Below the pieces are notes generated by a model that was given only the letters and a program-made list of their open reading frames with translations, ran no database searches and had not been told where the DNA came from. A stretch of DNA of 64,000 nucleotides from an uncultured Pelagibacteraceae bacterium (GTDB taxonomy: Bacteria > Pseudomonadota > Alphaproteobacteria > Pelagibacterales > Pelagibacteraceae), in assembly GCA_902609685.1 (NCBI GenBank), contig CACLSR010000001.1, forward strand, positions 175,505 through 239,504. The letters are read 5' to 3'. Position numbers and translations under genes: made by a program. Below are positions 18,184 to 25,539 of this stretch, in pieces (within the stretch, counting starts at the first letter, position 1; every line of letters begins with the position of its first letter).

Positions 18184-18558
18184 ATGAAGAAATATATAGC
18201 AGTAATACTATCCTTATTAATTTTTACATCTGCACATGCAGGTATGAGTAAGGATAATAAATCTAAAGCCTGGGATTGTATTGGAATTTATATGGCAAAT
18301 TACTTTTTACCATCTGGTGAAAAATTTGAATATGGCATGAAAGAAAAATCTATTTCAACAGTAAAAGTTTTAAAAACATATGCTCTTGAAATTGGTATTC
18401 CAGAAAAAGAATGGGATGAAGGAGTAAATAAAGCAGTTGATAAGCATTATGGCTCCAAATACGACAAAGCTAAAACTGAAAAATGTCATACATTTGTTGA
18501 AGCTTTAGTTCCGAATGGAGCTGAACGAGTAAAAAAAGTAGTTCAAACTTTATATTAA
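18184..18558 (+). CDS. small secreted protein of unknown function
   Basis: A 124-aa protein with a clear Sec signal peptide (MKKYIAVILSLLIFTSAHA, then Gly-Met). The mature part is about 105 residues, helical and charged, with two Cys (WDCIGIY and KCHTFVEAL) that could form a disulfide in the periplasm. I do not recognise the family. It is the first gene of a rightward chain of ten small genes, and its start is preceded by gaggggtc, the same context as the transporter at 1320. Confidence 0.7.
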   Translation: MKKYIAVILSLLIFTSAHAGMSKDNKSKAWDCIGIYMANYFLPSGEKFEYGMKEKSISTVKVLKTYALEIGIPEKEWDEGVNKAVDKHYGSKYDKAKTEKCHTFVEALVPNGAERVKKVVQTLY

Positions 18559-18575
18559 TAAAAAAGGAGAAAAAA

Positions 18576-18866
18576 ATGGAAAAAGAAATGTTAGTACTTC
18601 TTAAGCTTAAAGAGGGTAAATTAGAAACTTTCATGGGTTGGATGCAATCAGATGAAGGGATGGGTGTTAGAAAAAGTGTTGCCTATCCAGAAAAAACTGT
18701 TGGAGCTATGATTTCAGATAAAAGTGGGATGTTATTTAAAGTGAATGTTCATAATGAAGCTGGAATGAAAGAATTTGTAACTGGGAATAACCCTACTGCA
18801 AAGGCTATTTACGCAGAATGTGTAGAGAGTGCTAAATTATATGAACTATCTGAAGTAAATTTATAA
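18576..18866 (+). CDS. small conserved-type protein, probable dimeric alpha/beta barrel fold
   Basis: A 96-aa cytoplasmic protein preceded by an excellent SD (aaaaaggag). The pattern MLVLLKLKEGKLETFMGWM...TVGAMIS...MLFKVNVHNEAGMKEFV...YELSEVNL suggests a ferredoxin-like beta-alpha-beta single-domain fold, as in stress-induced DABB or ABM proteins. That is inference from pattern; no active site is evident. Two sibling genes of similar size follow (19098, 19398). Confidence 0.65.
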   Translation: MEKEMLVLLKLKEGKLETFMGWMQSDEGMGVRKSVAYPEKTVGAMISDKSGMLFKVNVHNEAGMKEFVTGNNPTAKAIYAECVESAKLYELSEVNL

Positions 18867-18875
18867 GGAGTATAA

Positions 18876-19082
18876 ATGAAAAAAATAATGATAACGCTTT
18901 GTTTGATCTTATTTATGAGCTCAGCATACGCAGGTTCATGTCCGATGTTAGCTAAAAATATTGATGATAAGATTAAAAAAGCTCAAGAACTTAAAGATCA
19001 AGGTATGGATGCCCATAATAATGGTGATCATGCTAAGTCTGAAAAACTTTTAAATGAAGCTCTTGCTTTATTTAAAAGCTAA
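18876..19082 (+). CDS. small secreted helical protein
   Basis: A 68-aa protein with a Sec signal peptide (MKKIMITLCLILFMSSAYA, cleavage before GSCPML). The mature part is about 49 residues: one Cys next to the N-terminus, then two amphipathic helices (DDKIKKAQELKDQGMDAHN, HAKSEKLLNEALALF) resembling half of a TPR hairpin. No family is recognised. An aggagt SD precedes it. It may act with the secreted protein at 18184. Confidence 0.65.
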   Translation: MKKIMITLCLILFMSSAYAGSCPMLAKNIDDKIKKAQELKDQGMDAHNNGDHAKSEKLLNEALALFKS

Positions 19083-19097
19083 ACACAAAGGAGAAAA

Positions 19098-19388
19098 ATG
19101 AAAAACTATATGGTAACTCACACTTTCAAATCTAAAGAAATGAAAGATAAATTTAGCGAAACAGTAGCCTCAATGAAAATGGAGGATATTATTAAATCAA
19201 TGACCAGTGATAAAGCTGCATGTCAAATGACTTGGAATACACCAGCTGATACAATGCAAATGTTTTGCTGGTGGAAAGGAAATAGTGAGGAAGATATAAT
19301 TAACCAACTAGGTCAAATGAACGACTTCTTTGAACCTCACAAATTTACTGAGTGCACTGACCAGGTAATGGATTATAACGCAAAATAG
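19098..19388 (+). CDS. small protein of unknown function (DABB-like size)
   Basis: A 96-aa cytoplasmic protein with an aaaggag SD. It starts MKNYMVTHTFKSKEMKDKFSETV and continues CQMTWNTPADTMQMFCWWKGNSEEDIINQLGQM...HKFTECTDQVMDY. It is rich in Met, Cys and Trp and shows a possible beta-alpha-beta order. The run FCWWKG is notable as a potential ligand pocket. Name and activity are unknown; the operon context is its only clue. Confidence 0.62.
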   Translation: MKNYMVTHTFKSKEMKDKFSETVASMKMEDIIKSMTSDKAACQMTWNTPADTMQMFCWWKGNSEEDIINQLGQMNDFFEPHKFTECTDQVMDYNAK

Positions 19389-19397
19389 AGATAAATA

Positions 19398-19712
19398 ATG
19401 AAAGCAATTTACACAAGAACTATCGGAGTTTATGATGAAAAACTTGGTGAGGCTATGGAAATTTCTAAAGGTTTAGCTGAAGTAAGAAAAAAACATTATC
19501 CTGATCATGAAGTTTATTTTTCTTTTCAAATTGGTGGAAACCCAAGAACAGTTAGAGAAACTCTAATTGGAGAACAATTTACAGACAAAGCATTTGAAAA
19601 TGATCAAAACATGTCTGCAGATCCTAAATTTATAGAACTTCAAAAAAAAATGAAGGGTGTTTTTAAAGAAGGTACAATACAAGATGAAATGAGAATGGTC
19701 TTTAACGACTAG
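19398..19712 (+). CDS. small protein of unknown function
   Basis: A 104-aa soluble protein, MKAIYTRTIGVYDEKLGEAMEISKGLAEVRKKHYPDHEV, then YFSFQIGGNPRTVRETLIGEQF. The beta-helix-beta opening again suggests a ferredoxin-like dimeric fold with a possible small-molecule or oxidoreductase role. There is no recognisable catalytic motif. It is spaced 9 bp from both neighbours in the operon, which indicates co-translation. Confidence 0.62.
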   Translation: MKAIYTRTIGVYDEKLGEAMEISKGLAEVRKKHYPDHEVYFSFQIGGNPRTVRETLIGEQFTDKAFENDQNMSADPKFIELQKKMKGVFKEGTIQDEMRMVFND

Positions 19713-19720
19713 GAGATAAA

Positions 19721-20137
19721 ATGATAGAAAAATTTAACGGAATATTTTATTTAGCAGTTTTTATAATCCATTTTATAGGGTTTGCTTATTATGGTTTTAG
19801 ATGCGTTTTCCAGACAAAGTCCTTCTTAGATAAATATGGTATCGATGATACTGGTGCAGGAATGGTTAGATTTTTTGGATCAATATTTCTTGGTTCAGTA
19901 GTTATGGCTATTTATGTTGGTTTTATAAGACCTAATGGTTTAGAGACAACATGGGCATTCTTTAACTTGATCTTCTTGCAAAACTTATCTGCATTTATTG
20001 TTGGCTTTTATAATACAAAAATTAATAAACTTGGACACACAGACAAAACATCGGATGAAGGAATTTATGCTCCACTAGTTTTGACTATACTAAGTGCTGT
20101 GATGATCTATGGTTTTAGTGACAAAATCTATATTTAA
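19721..20137 (+). CDS. four-helix membrane protein of unknown function
   Basis: A 138-aa protein with four likely membrane helices (about 8-28, 46-66, 78-96, 115-133). GFAYYGFRCVFQTKSFLDKYGIDDTGAGMVRFFGSIFLGSVVMAIYV gives a short loop with charged residues between helices one and two. It resembles small membrane proteins of the DoxX-like or DUF4345 size class, but I cannot assign it. Its SD is aggag. It sits among the small soluble genes of the same operon. Confidence 0.65.
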   Translation: MIEKFNGIFYLAVFIIHFIGFAYYGFRCVFQTKSFLDKYGIDDTGAGMVRFFGSIFLGSVVMAIYVGFIRPNGLETTWAFFNLIFLQNLSAFIVGFYNTKINKLGHTDKTSDEGIYAPLVLTILSAVMIYGFSDKIYI

Positions 20138-20154
20138 CAACAAAGGAGTATAAA

Positions 20155-20475
20155 ATGTCGATGTTAGAGAAATATACCAATGCAATTGATAAAAAAGATG
20201 AGTCAACCATGAATGAGCTTTTACATGATGACTTTAAATTCACAATGCACAAGTCAGGAAACACCATAGGTAAGGCTGATGTTATAAAATGGGCAATGAG
20301 CGGTGATATAAACCAAGATAAAGCCAGAGTAGTCTATGAAAATGATGAAATCGGAGTTCACCATTCAATAGTTACATTCAATGACGGAAATGTTGAGGCT
20401 GTAATGGCAGTTTATAAATACAAAGATGGAAAAATTATAAGTTTAGAGACTGGCGCCACTCCAATGCCTAAATAA
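20155..20475 (+). CDS. SnoaL-like / NTF2-fold protein
   Basis: A 106-aa protein with the typical NTF2-like opening MLEKYTNAIDKKDESTMNELLHDDFKFTMHKSGNTIGKADVIKWAM, followed by beta strands (VHHSIVTFNDGNVEAVMAVYKYKDGKIISLETGATPMPK). This is the cone-shaped pocket fold used by limonene epoxide hydrolase, ketosteroid isomerase and many small binding proteins. The ligand and reaction are unknown. An aaaggagt SD precedes it, and its stop overlaps the next ATG. Confidence 0.72.
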   Translation: MSMLEKYTNAIDKKDESTMNELLHDDFKFTMHKSGNTIGKADVIKWAMSGDINQDKARVVYENDEIGVHHSIVTFNDGNVEAVMAVYKYKDGKIISLETGATPMPK

Positions 20476-20696
20476 TGTTTCCAAAGAAATATTCAAAATT
20501 AATATTTATATTTTTTATGGGTCTTGGCATGAGCTTGATCATGACACTTATAATTACATATATCAATACAGGTTATGATGAACTATATTATAAGAGATTT
20601 TTTAAAGCTTGGTCAGTAAGCTTACCTGTTGCATTAGTTGCTACAACAATTGTAGCTCCGATAGTAGAAAAATTTGTAGATAAAATTACTAAATAA
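20475..20696 (+). CDS. DUF2798-type small membrane protein
   Basis: A 73-aa protein with two membrane helices separated by a short loop. MFPKKYSKLIFIFFMGLGMSLIMTLIITYINTGYDELYYKRFFKAWSVSLPVALVATTIVAPIVEKFVDKITK matches my memory of the DUF2798 pattern (KFF..W..s...a.P.a....P...k). Its role is unknown. It overlaps the upstream NTF2-like gene by one base. Confidence 0.7.
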   Translation: MFPKKYSKLIFIFFMGLGMSLIMTLIITYINTGYDELYYKRFFKAWSVSLPVALVATTIVAPIVEKFVDKITK

Positions 20697-20712
20697 TAAT
20701 ACTCTTTATATT

Positions 20713-21048
20713 GTGAGTAGTATAATTGCCTACATAGTTCTTATACTTGCAGTAATTTTGGGGACTGCAGCAAATGGTTTTGCTAAAGGAGCTAATGGTT
20801 TTACATTATTATTACCAAGCTTATTAACAGCAATAACAATAGTTGCTTGTATGTTTACATTATCAATTGTTATGAAAACTATTCCTGTGGGTATTACTTA
20901 CGCCTCATTTGCAGGTCTATGTATTATCGCCACAACAATTGTTGGGGTATATAAATTTGATCAAATGCCAGACATTTACACTATTGTTGGTTTAATTTTA
21001 ATTATTTCAGGAGTGTTAATAGTTAATCTTCTTGGTAAAACAAATTAA
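20713..21048 (+). CDS. small multidrug resistance (SMR) family protein, subunit 1
   Basis: A 111-aa four-helix SMR protein starting at GTG 20713. ILAVILGTAANGFAKGANGFTLLLP corresponds to helix one of EmrE-type proteins, but the usual membrane Glu14 position is not clearly kept (Gly-Thr-Ala in its place). IPVGITYASFAGLCIIATTIVGVYKFDQMPD is the helix-three signature. It is paired with a similar gene 4 bp downstream, as in heterodimeric SMR pumps (EbrAB, MdtIJ). Confidence 0.85.
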   Translation: MSSIIAYIVLILAVILGTAANGFAKGANGFTLLLPSLLTAITIVACMFTLSIVMKTIPVGITYASFAGLCIIATTIVGVYKFDQMPDIYTIVGLILIISGVLIVNLLGKTN

Positions 21049-21052
21049 ATTT

Positions 21053-21388
21053 ATGACTAATTTATCTGGATATATATTTCTTCTACTGGCAATTATCCTT
21101 GGCATTACTTCAAATGGTTTTTTAAAATCTACTAATGGATTTACCAATATTGGCCCAACAATTTTTTGTGCAATATCAATAGTTGCTTGTATTTTTTGTT
21201 TATCAAAAGCAATGAATATTATTCCTGTAGGTTTCACCTATGCTACGTACGGAGGACTAACAATTACTGCAGTAACTTTATTTGGCGTGTTTAAATATAA
21301 TCAAATACCAAATCTCTATGGTATTATTGGGATAGCTCTAATTATTATTGGTGTAATTCTTTTGAATACTCTTGGTAAAACTACTTAG
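21053..21388 (+). CDS. small multidrug resistance (SMR) family protein, subunit 2
   Basis: A 111-aa paralogue of the preceding gene. I use ATG 21053 because the open frame only reaches back to a TTG inside its neighbour. YIFLLLAIILGITSNGFLKSTNGFTNIGPTIFCAI and IPVGFTYATYGGLTITAVTLFGVFKYNQIP match its partner nearly block by block, so a local duplication is likely. It is probably the second half of a heterodimeric exporter. Its 3' end overlaps the convergent HisN-type gene by 8 bp. Confidence 0.85.
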   Translation: MTNLSGYIFLLLAIILGITSNGFLKSTNGFTNIGPTIFCAISIVACIFCLSKAMNIIPVGFTYATYGGLTITAVTLFGVFKYNQIPNLYGIIGIALIIIGVILLNTLGKTT

Positions 21389-22187
21389 TTATTGGTCTAA
21401 GCATTTTTAAAATTTTATTGTGAATATTGTTATTAACTGAAGCAATAATATTTCCACCTTTAACCGCATCTGTATTTTTCCATGTACTAACAACTCCACC
21501 AGCTGCTTTTATAATTGGTATTAAAGGATGAATATCCCAAATTTTATTTCCACATTGAATAACTACATCAACTTTACCTTCTGCAAGATGTGAGTAACTA
21601 AGAGCATCTGCACATGGAAATTGCATTAGTTTTAAAATTTTGGGTATTTTTTTTTGTTTATTTAAAGATAACATGCCATGAAAAGCAGCAGACATTTTTA
21701 TATTTTTGAATAAGATTTTTTTATTAACTTTTATTTTTCTTTTTTTTCTTTGATCCACAACATATGCAGCTTTATCTGAGGTATTAAAATAATATTTTTT
21801 AAGAACGGGATAATTTGCCAGTCCAATAACAGGGTTACCCTTATAATTCAAAGAGATTAGGTTACTCCAAGTGGGATTACCAATTACATAAGACCTGGTT
21901 CCATCAATTGGATCAATGACCCAAGTAAAATCACTTTTAGTTTTCTTTTTGCCAAACTCCTCGCCTATGACTTGATGACCAGGAAACCTTTTTCCTATCT
22001 CTTTCCTGATAAATTTTTCAAAAGCTTTATCTGAGGTTGTAACAGGATCGAATCCCTTGCCTCTTAATTTGTTAGAGACTTTAAAAGTTCTATTGAGCTT
22101 AGAATAATAAAACTTAGTAAGTTTTCTAGCTAAGCCATCAACAAACTTAGAATACCTTTTAAAATCTGATGAATTTAATTTTGACAC
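21381..22187 (-). CDS. hisN: inositol-monophosphatase family, probable histidinol-phosphatase
   Basis: A 268-aa Li+-sensitive phosphatase fold. Metal sites are GEEFG (Glu near 75-76), DPIDGTRSYVIGNPTW (the RS after DPIDGT is typical of HisN-type members) and WDIHPLIPIIKAAGG. It is expected to dephosphorylate L-histidinol phosphate, or another sugar or nucleotide phosphate, with Mg2+. It is a single-gene unit convergent with the SMR pair and divergent from the oxygenase at 22254. Confidence 0.82.
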   Translation of the reverse strand: MSKLNSSDFKRYSKFVDGLARKLTKFYYSKLNRTFKVSNKLRGKGFDPVTTSDKAFEKFIRKEIGKRFPGHQVIGEEFGKKKTKSDFTWVIDPIDGTRSYVIGNPTWSNLISLNYKGNPVIGLANYPVLKKYYFNTSDKAAYVVDQRKKRKIKVNKKILFKNIKMSAAFHGMLSLNKQKKIPKILKLMQFPCADALSYSHLAEGKVDVVIQCGNKIWDIHPLIPIIKAAGGVVSTWKNTDAVKGGNIIASVNNNIHNKILKMLRPITK

Positions 22188-22253
22188 ATGGGACTATTAC
22201 TATTTAATTTATATTGATTAAAGTAAAATTTTAAATAATTCTCTTATTATTGT

Positions 22254-23354
22254 ATGAAAATAGAATTAACTGATAACAAAGTGTTTTTTGAAAAACAGGG
22301 TGCAAAAAAAGAAATTCACCCTTTTTGGCTAAGAGAACGGGTGAATAGCGAGAACTTTTTAGATCAAAAAACTCAACAAAGATTATTTGATCCAACAATG
22401 CTTAAAAGTAGCTCAGAAATTTCAAAAGTGAATATTTCAGATAAATTTCTTGAGGTAAGTTTTAAAGATGGTGCATACGCAAAACTAGTTATCGAAAATA
22501 TACTTAAAGAGTTTGAGAAAGATAATGAATTGTACTTTATCAATAAGATTTCATGGAAATCAGACTTTCAAAATAACAATATTTATAAGTTTAATAAAAA
22601 CTTTTTTGAGGAAAAAATAATGTACGAGTCTTTATTAAACTTTTACAAATATGGATTTGTTATATTTGAAAATGTTCCCACCCAAGATAACTTTATTGTC
22701 AATTTTGCTAATTCAATCGGAAGTATTAGACGAACTAACTTTGGCGAGTTTTTTAATGTTAAATCAAAACCAAATCCAAATGATCTTGCCTATACTTCAT
22801 TGCCTTTAGCACCACATACTGACAATCCTTATAGAAAACCAGTACCTTGTATACAATTGCTGCATTGCATCGAAAATGAAGTTGGTGGTGGCTTATCAAC
22901 ATTAGTTGATGGTCTTGCTGTAACGGAAGAATTAAAAAAAGAGCATCCAACTTTTTTCCAAATTTTGACCGAAATCAAAGTTAGATTTAAATTTGTCGAT
23001 GATAATGTTGTTTTAGAAGACTGGGCAGAAATGATCCAACTTGATGAAAACGGAAGACTTAAACAAGTCAGATTTAGTCCTCGATTAGATTTTGTGCCCT
23101 TAATGGATAAGGAAAAATTAGAATTATATTACGCAGCTAGAAACAAAATATCGGAAATGTACAACTCAGAAAAATTCAGAATTGAATTTAAATTAAAACC
23201 TGGTGATCTATTGATGATGGATAACTATAGACTTCTTCACGGCAGAACCGAATATAATGCTAATGAAGGTAATCGATTTTTACAAGGTTGCTATATAGAT
23301 TATGATAGCACTGAGGGAAAACTTAAACACTTGAAAAGAAAATTTGATATATAA
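22254..23354 (+). CDS. gamma-butyrobetaine hydroxylase-like Fe(II)/2OG dioxygenase
   Basis: A 366-aa protein with an N-terminal DUF971-like domain (IHPFWLRERV...FDP, residues about 20-100) and a TauD/TfdA catalytic domain. HTDNPY provides the His188/Asp190 iron ligands and LLHGRT the distal His329; Arg341 probably binds 2-oxoglutarate. This two-domain layout is typical of gamma-butyrobetaine or trimethyllysine hydroxylase. It could act on a trimethylammonium compound, fitting the betaine-rich gene content, but the substrate is not proven. Confidence 0.85.
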   Translation: MKIELTDNKVFFEKQGAKKEIHPFWLRERVNSENFLDQKTQQRLFDPTMLKSSSEISKVNISDKFLEVSFKDGAYAKLVIENILKEFEKDNELYFINKISWKSDFQNNNIYKFNKNFFEEKIMYESLLNFYKYGFVIFENVPTQDNFIVNFANSIGSIRRTNFGEFFNVKSKPNPNDLAYTSLPLAPHTDNPYRKPVPCIQLLHCIENEVGGGLSTLVDGLAVTEELKKEHPTFFQILTEIKVRFKFVDDNVVLEDWAEMIQLDENGRLKQVRFSPRLDFVPLMDKEKLELYYAARNKISEMYNSEKFRIEFKLKPGDLLMMDNYRLLHGRTEYNANEGNRFLQGCYIDYDSTEGKLKHLKRKFDI

Positions 23355-23355
23355 A

Positions 23356-23535
23356 TTATTTGTTAAAGCAATTGTTAACTAATATCGCCATTAATATCCA
23401 AATTACAAATGTTTCCCCATGACTAAATGTGTAGTCAGCTCCAGCAAAACCTGCTGCAATATTGATAGCGTAAATAATTATCGTAGAAACAATTAAGCTT
23501 ACAAGTAAGTTAATTAATCCTTTTACATATTTCAT
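23356..23535 (-). CDS. small two-helix membrane protein
   Basis: A 59-aa frame from ATG 23535 to TAA 23356. MKYVKGLINLLVSLIVSTIIIYAINIAAGF forms one long membrane helix; a short GADYTFSHGETF loop and a second hydrophobic segment (VIWILMAILVNN) follow. The composition is protein-like and the frame fills the gap behind the oxygenase gene exactly. Function is unknown. Confidence 0.55.
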   Translation of the reverse strand: MKYVKGLINLLVSLIVSTIIIYAINIAAGFAGADYTFSHGETFVIWILMAILVNNCFNK

Positions 23536-23630
23536 AATGAAACAATATAGATATTAAAACTCAATGCAATTTTTAATTTTCTATTTTTAAGTGAAGTTTT
23601 TTTAAGATGTGGGAAGACTAATAAATAGTT

Positions 23631-23880
23631 AGGTTGTATTCAAGAAATATATTTAATTAATTTGTAAATAAATATCTTGAATACAACCTTGCTGAAATTT
23701 AACTTCTAATTAAGGAGGTAGTTTTAATGAATCAAATGCCACCTGACACTTAGCTGGGTAGCTTTATATTTCATAAAAACGAAAACAAAAAACTTAAAGT
23801 CCATTCGGACTTAAATGCCATCAAGGCGACTTAAGGGAGCTCTTTTGGCTGGAGAGCAAAGGGGCGATCCCTTAAGTAAA
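23631..23880 (+). ncRNA. candidate structured RNA / leader element of unknown class
   Basis: The stretch is richer in G and C than surrounding spacers and full of stems. A perfect 15-bp inverted repeat lies at 23631-23645 with 23675-23689. A hairpin aagtcc-attc-ggactt lies near 23796-23811. A gcc/ggc hairpin lies near 23818-23828. A perfect 10-bp closing stem (acttaaggga with tcccttaagt) lies near 23829-23880 and encloses a gctct/agagc stem-loop. A perfect Shine-Dalgarno (aaggaggt) and an 8-codon ORF lie inside. Strand is assigned from the mini-ORF. No Rfam family is recognised; a riboswitch, attenuator or trans-acting RNA is possible. Confidence 0.55.
23727..23753 (+). CDS. 8-codon mini-ORF with perfect Shine-Dalgarno (possible leader peptide)
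   Basis: The ORF is ATG at 23727 to TAG at 23751, peptide MNQMPPDT. It is preceded at a 7-bp gap by aaggaggt, a full complement of the 16S rRNA tail, which is rare in this window. The following bases remain readable in other frames, including a 27-codon ATG frame at 23815. This could be a leader peptide that couples translation to RNA folding, or the start of a recoded gene. There is no direct proof of translation. Confidence 0.35.
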   Translation: MNQMPPDT

Positions 23881-23886
23881 TTGAAT

Positions 23887-24594
23887 TTACATTTTTAAAA
23901 TTCGGCAAATTAATTTATCTTTAAAATTTAGTCTTTTGCTATATTTCCTGTTGATTTCGCTTATTCCTTTTAAAATATCTGCATTACTTAAATTCAATAA
24001 TGTTGAAATGTATCGATTTTTAATCATTTCCACATATTTCTCTCTCGATATTTTTACTTTAAAAGAAAATGTTTTTGAAATATTTCCGGGATATAAACTA
24101 TTTATATATCTCAGTATTTTTTGATCTCTTTTAAGGGATTTGCTCAATTTATTTTTCATTTTTGCAAAAGTTGGAATTTCATTGTTAGATGTGGATAAAG
24201 TAAATATTGCTATTCGACCACCAAAATTAAGGCTATTTATACATAGCAAAAGTAGTTTTTTTATATCTTTAAGTGGTAAAAAATGAATTGTTTGTTTTAG
24301 TAAAATTAAATCAAATTTTTTTCTATTCTTTTTTAAGTAACTTATTGCATCTGTTTTATTAAAAATAATTCTTTTATCTCGATCTTTATGTTGCTCAATA
24401 TCAATACCTATTGGCTTATTAGCCAATCTAAGCTTAGATCTTAGATTTCCTAATATCTTACCTCTGCCACATCCAATATCTAAAATTTCAGAATTCTTAC
24501 TGAGTTTAGTTTCTTTAATTAAGAATTTGTTAAATGATTTAATATAATTAATTGATGAAAGCCAAGTTTTATTGTCCCAATTCTTTAATGACAC
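23887..24594 (-). CDS. class I SAM-dependent methyltransferase
   Basis: A 235-aa protein. SEILDIGCGRGKILGNLRSK (about 36-55) is motif I binding SAM, PIGIDIEQH the acidic loop, and FDLILLKQTIHFLPLKDIKKLLLLCINSLNFGGRIAIFTLS motifs post-I to III. The substrate is unknown. The start overlaps the DUF4396 gene by 10 bp, so it is translated from the cupredoxin operon. Confidence 0.85.
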   Translation of the reverse strand: MSLKNWDNKTWLSSINYIKSFNKFLIKETKLSKNSEILDIGCGRGKILGNLRSKLRLANKPIGIDIEQHKDRDKRIIFNKTDAISYLKKNRKKFDLILLKQTIHFLPLKDIKKLLLLCINSLNFGGRIAIFTLSTSNNEIPTFAKMKNKLSKSLKRDQKILRYINSLYPGNISKTFSFKVKISREKYVEMIKNRYISTLLNLSNADILKGISEINRKYSKRLNFKDKLICRILKM

Positions 24595-25031
24595 GCAATA
24601 TTAAATTTTTTTAATCGCCAATAATTATAGGGCCAAGGAGTTAAAAAACCAGCTAAGAGCATAATTGGTACAACCCACCATGTTAATATTGCACCACCAG
24701 TTAAAAAGTAATCAGTTAAGTTCATAGCAGCTTCCATACTTATCATTGATATAAAACTCATTCCAATTGCAGTTTTAAAAGCTTTTGAAAAATCAAAACT
24801 TTGTCTCATTAAAATTATTGTTTCCAAGATAATACTTGTAATCAAACCATTAATGATAGCTAAAATCATAATTCCTAAAACAGGAAACGGAATTTTTGTC
24901 AGTTGAAAAAATAAAATTGTACCTAAATCACCGATTGCACAACCTAATAAACACCAAGCGGTGTTTTTAGCACTTCTTTTCCAAGTATGTTTGCATGACC
25001 AATGAAAATTGGCCTTGGCTGTTGTGTCCAT
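24585..25031 (-). CDS. DUF4396 membrane protein
   Basis: A 148-aa protein with about four helices. HWSCKHTWKRSAKNTAWCLLGCAIGDLGTILFFQ at the N-terminus and WWVVPIMLLAGFLTPWPYNYWRLKKFN at the C-terminus match my memory of DUF4396. The Cys/His-rich start (HWSCKH) and the adjacent cupredoxin suggest a metal or redox role, which is inference. It begins 4 bp after the cupredoxin stop. Confidence 0.75.
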   Translation of the reverse strand: MDTTAKANFHWSCKHTWKRSAKNTAWCLLGCAIGDLGTILFFQLTKIPFPVLGIMILAIINGLITSIILETIILMRQSFDFSKAFKTAIGMSFISMISMEAAMNLTDYFLTGGAILTWWVVPIMLLAGFLTPWPYNYWRLKKFNIACH

Positions 25032-25035
25032 TAAG

Positions 25036-25539
25036 TTAATTTATATCAACTTTAGCAATCATTCCAACTTGATAATGACCAGGAACATTGCAAGCTACTT
25101 CAATGTTTACTGCGTTATCAAATTTCCAGATGATTTCTCCCTTTTGATTTGGTTCAAGCAAAACACTATTGCTGTGTGAATGACCCATGGCTTTATCCAT
25201 TTTTGCCATTTTTTTCATTTTTTCTTTATCAATGGAATCAGCTAATAAAATTTCATTTTCAACCATTTTAATCATTTCTGGTTGATGTTTCATATGCATC
25301 ATTTTATTTGCAATATTAAATTCGTGAACAAGCATGCCAGCATTTTCCACTTCAAATTTAATTGTTTCACCAGCTTTAATTTGAAATGAACTTGGTTCAT
25401 AATAGTTGTCATACATCACAACTTTAACTACACGTGAGATTTCACTTTCTTTACCCTTAGAGCCTATTTTCATATTTTTATCAGCAAAGGCAAATGTATA
25501 AGTAAATAAAAAGATAACTAAAAATTTAAATATTTTCAT
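25036..25539 (-). CDS. periplasmic cupredoxin with Met/His-rich insert
   Basis: A 167-aa protein with a Sec signal peptide (1 to about 19). The mature part is plastocyanin/azurin-like. Type-1 copper ligands are readable as His in VHEFNI and Cys, His and Met in ACNVPGHYQVGM. Between them lies a segment rich in Met and His (MMHMKHQPEM and KMDKAMGHSHS), reminiscent of copper chaperones. It probably carries or buffers copper or electrons in the periplasm. It is first in the operon with DUF4396 and a methyltransferase. Confidence 0.85.
   Translation of the reverse strand: MKIFKFLVIFLFTYTFAFADKNMKIGSKGKESEISRVVKVVMYDNYYEPSSFQIKAGETIKFEVENAGMLVHEFNIANKMMHMKHQPEMIKMVENEILLADSIDKEKMKKMAKMDKAMGHSHSNSVLLEPNQKGEIIWKFDNAVNIEVACNVPGHYQVGMIAKVDIN

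Noticed and set aside
23855-23880. ggagag...aaggggc similar to glycine riboswitch fragments
   Set aside because: Only short matches; the remaining glycine aptamer elements and a downstream glycine gene are absent.
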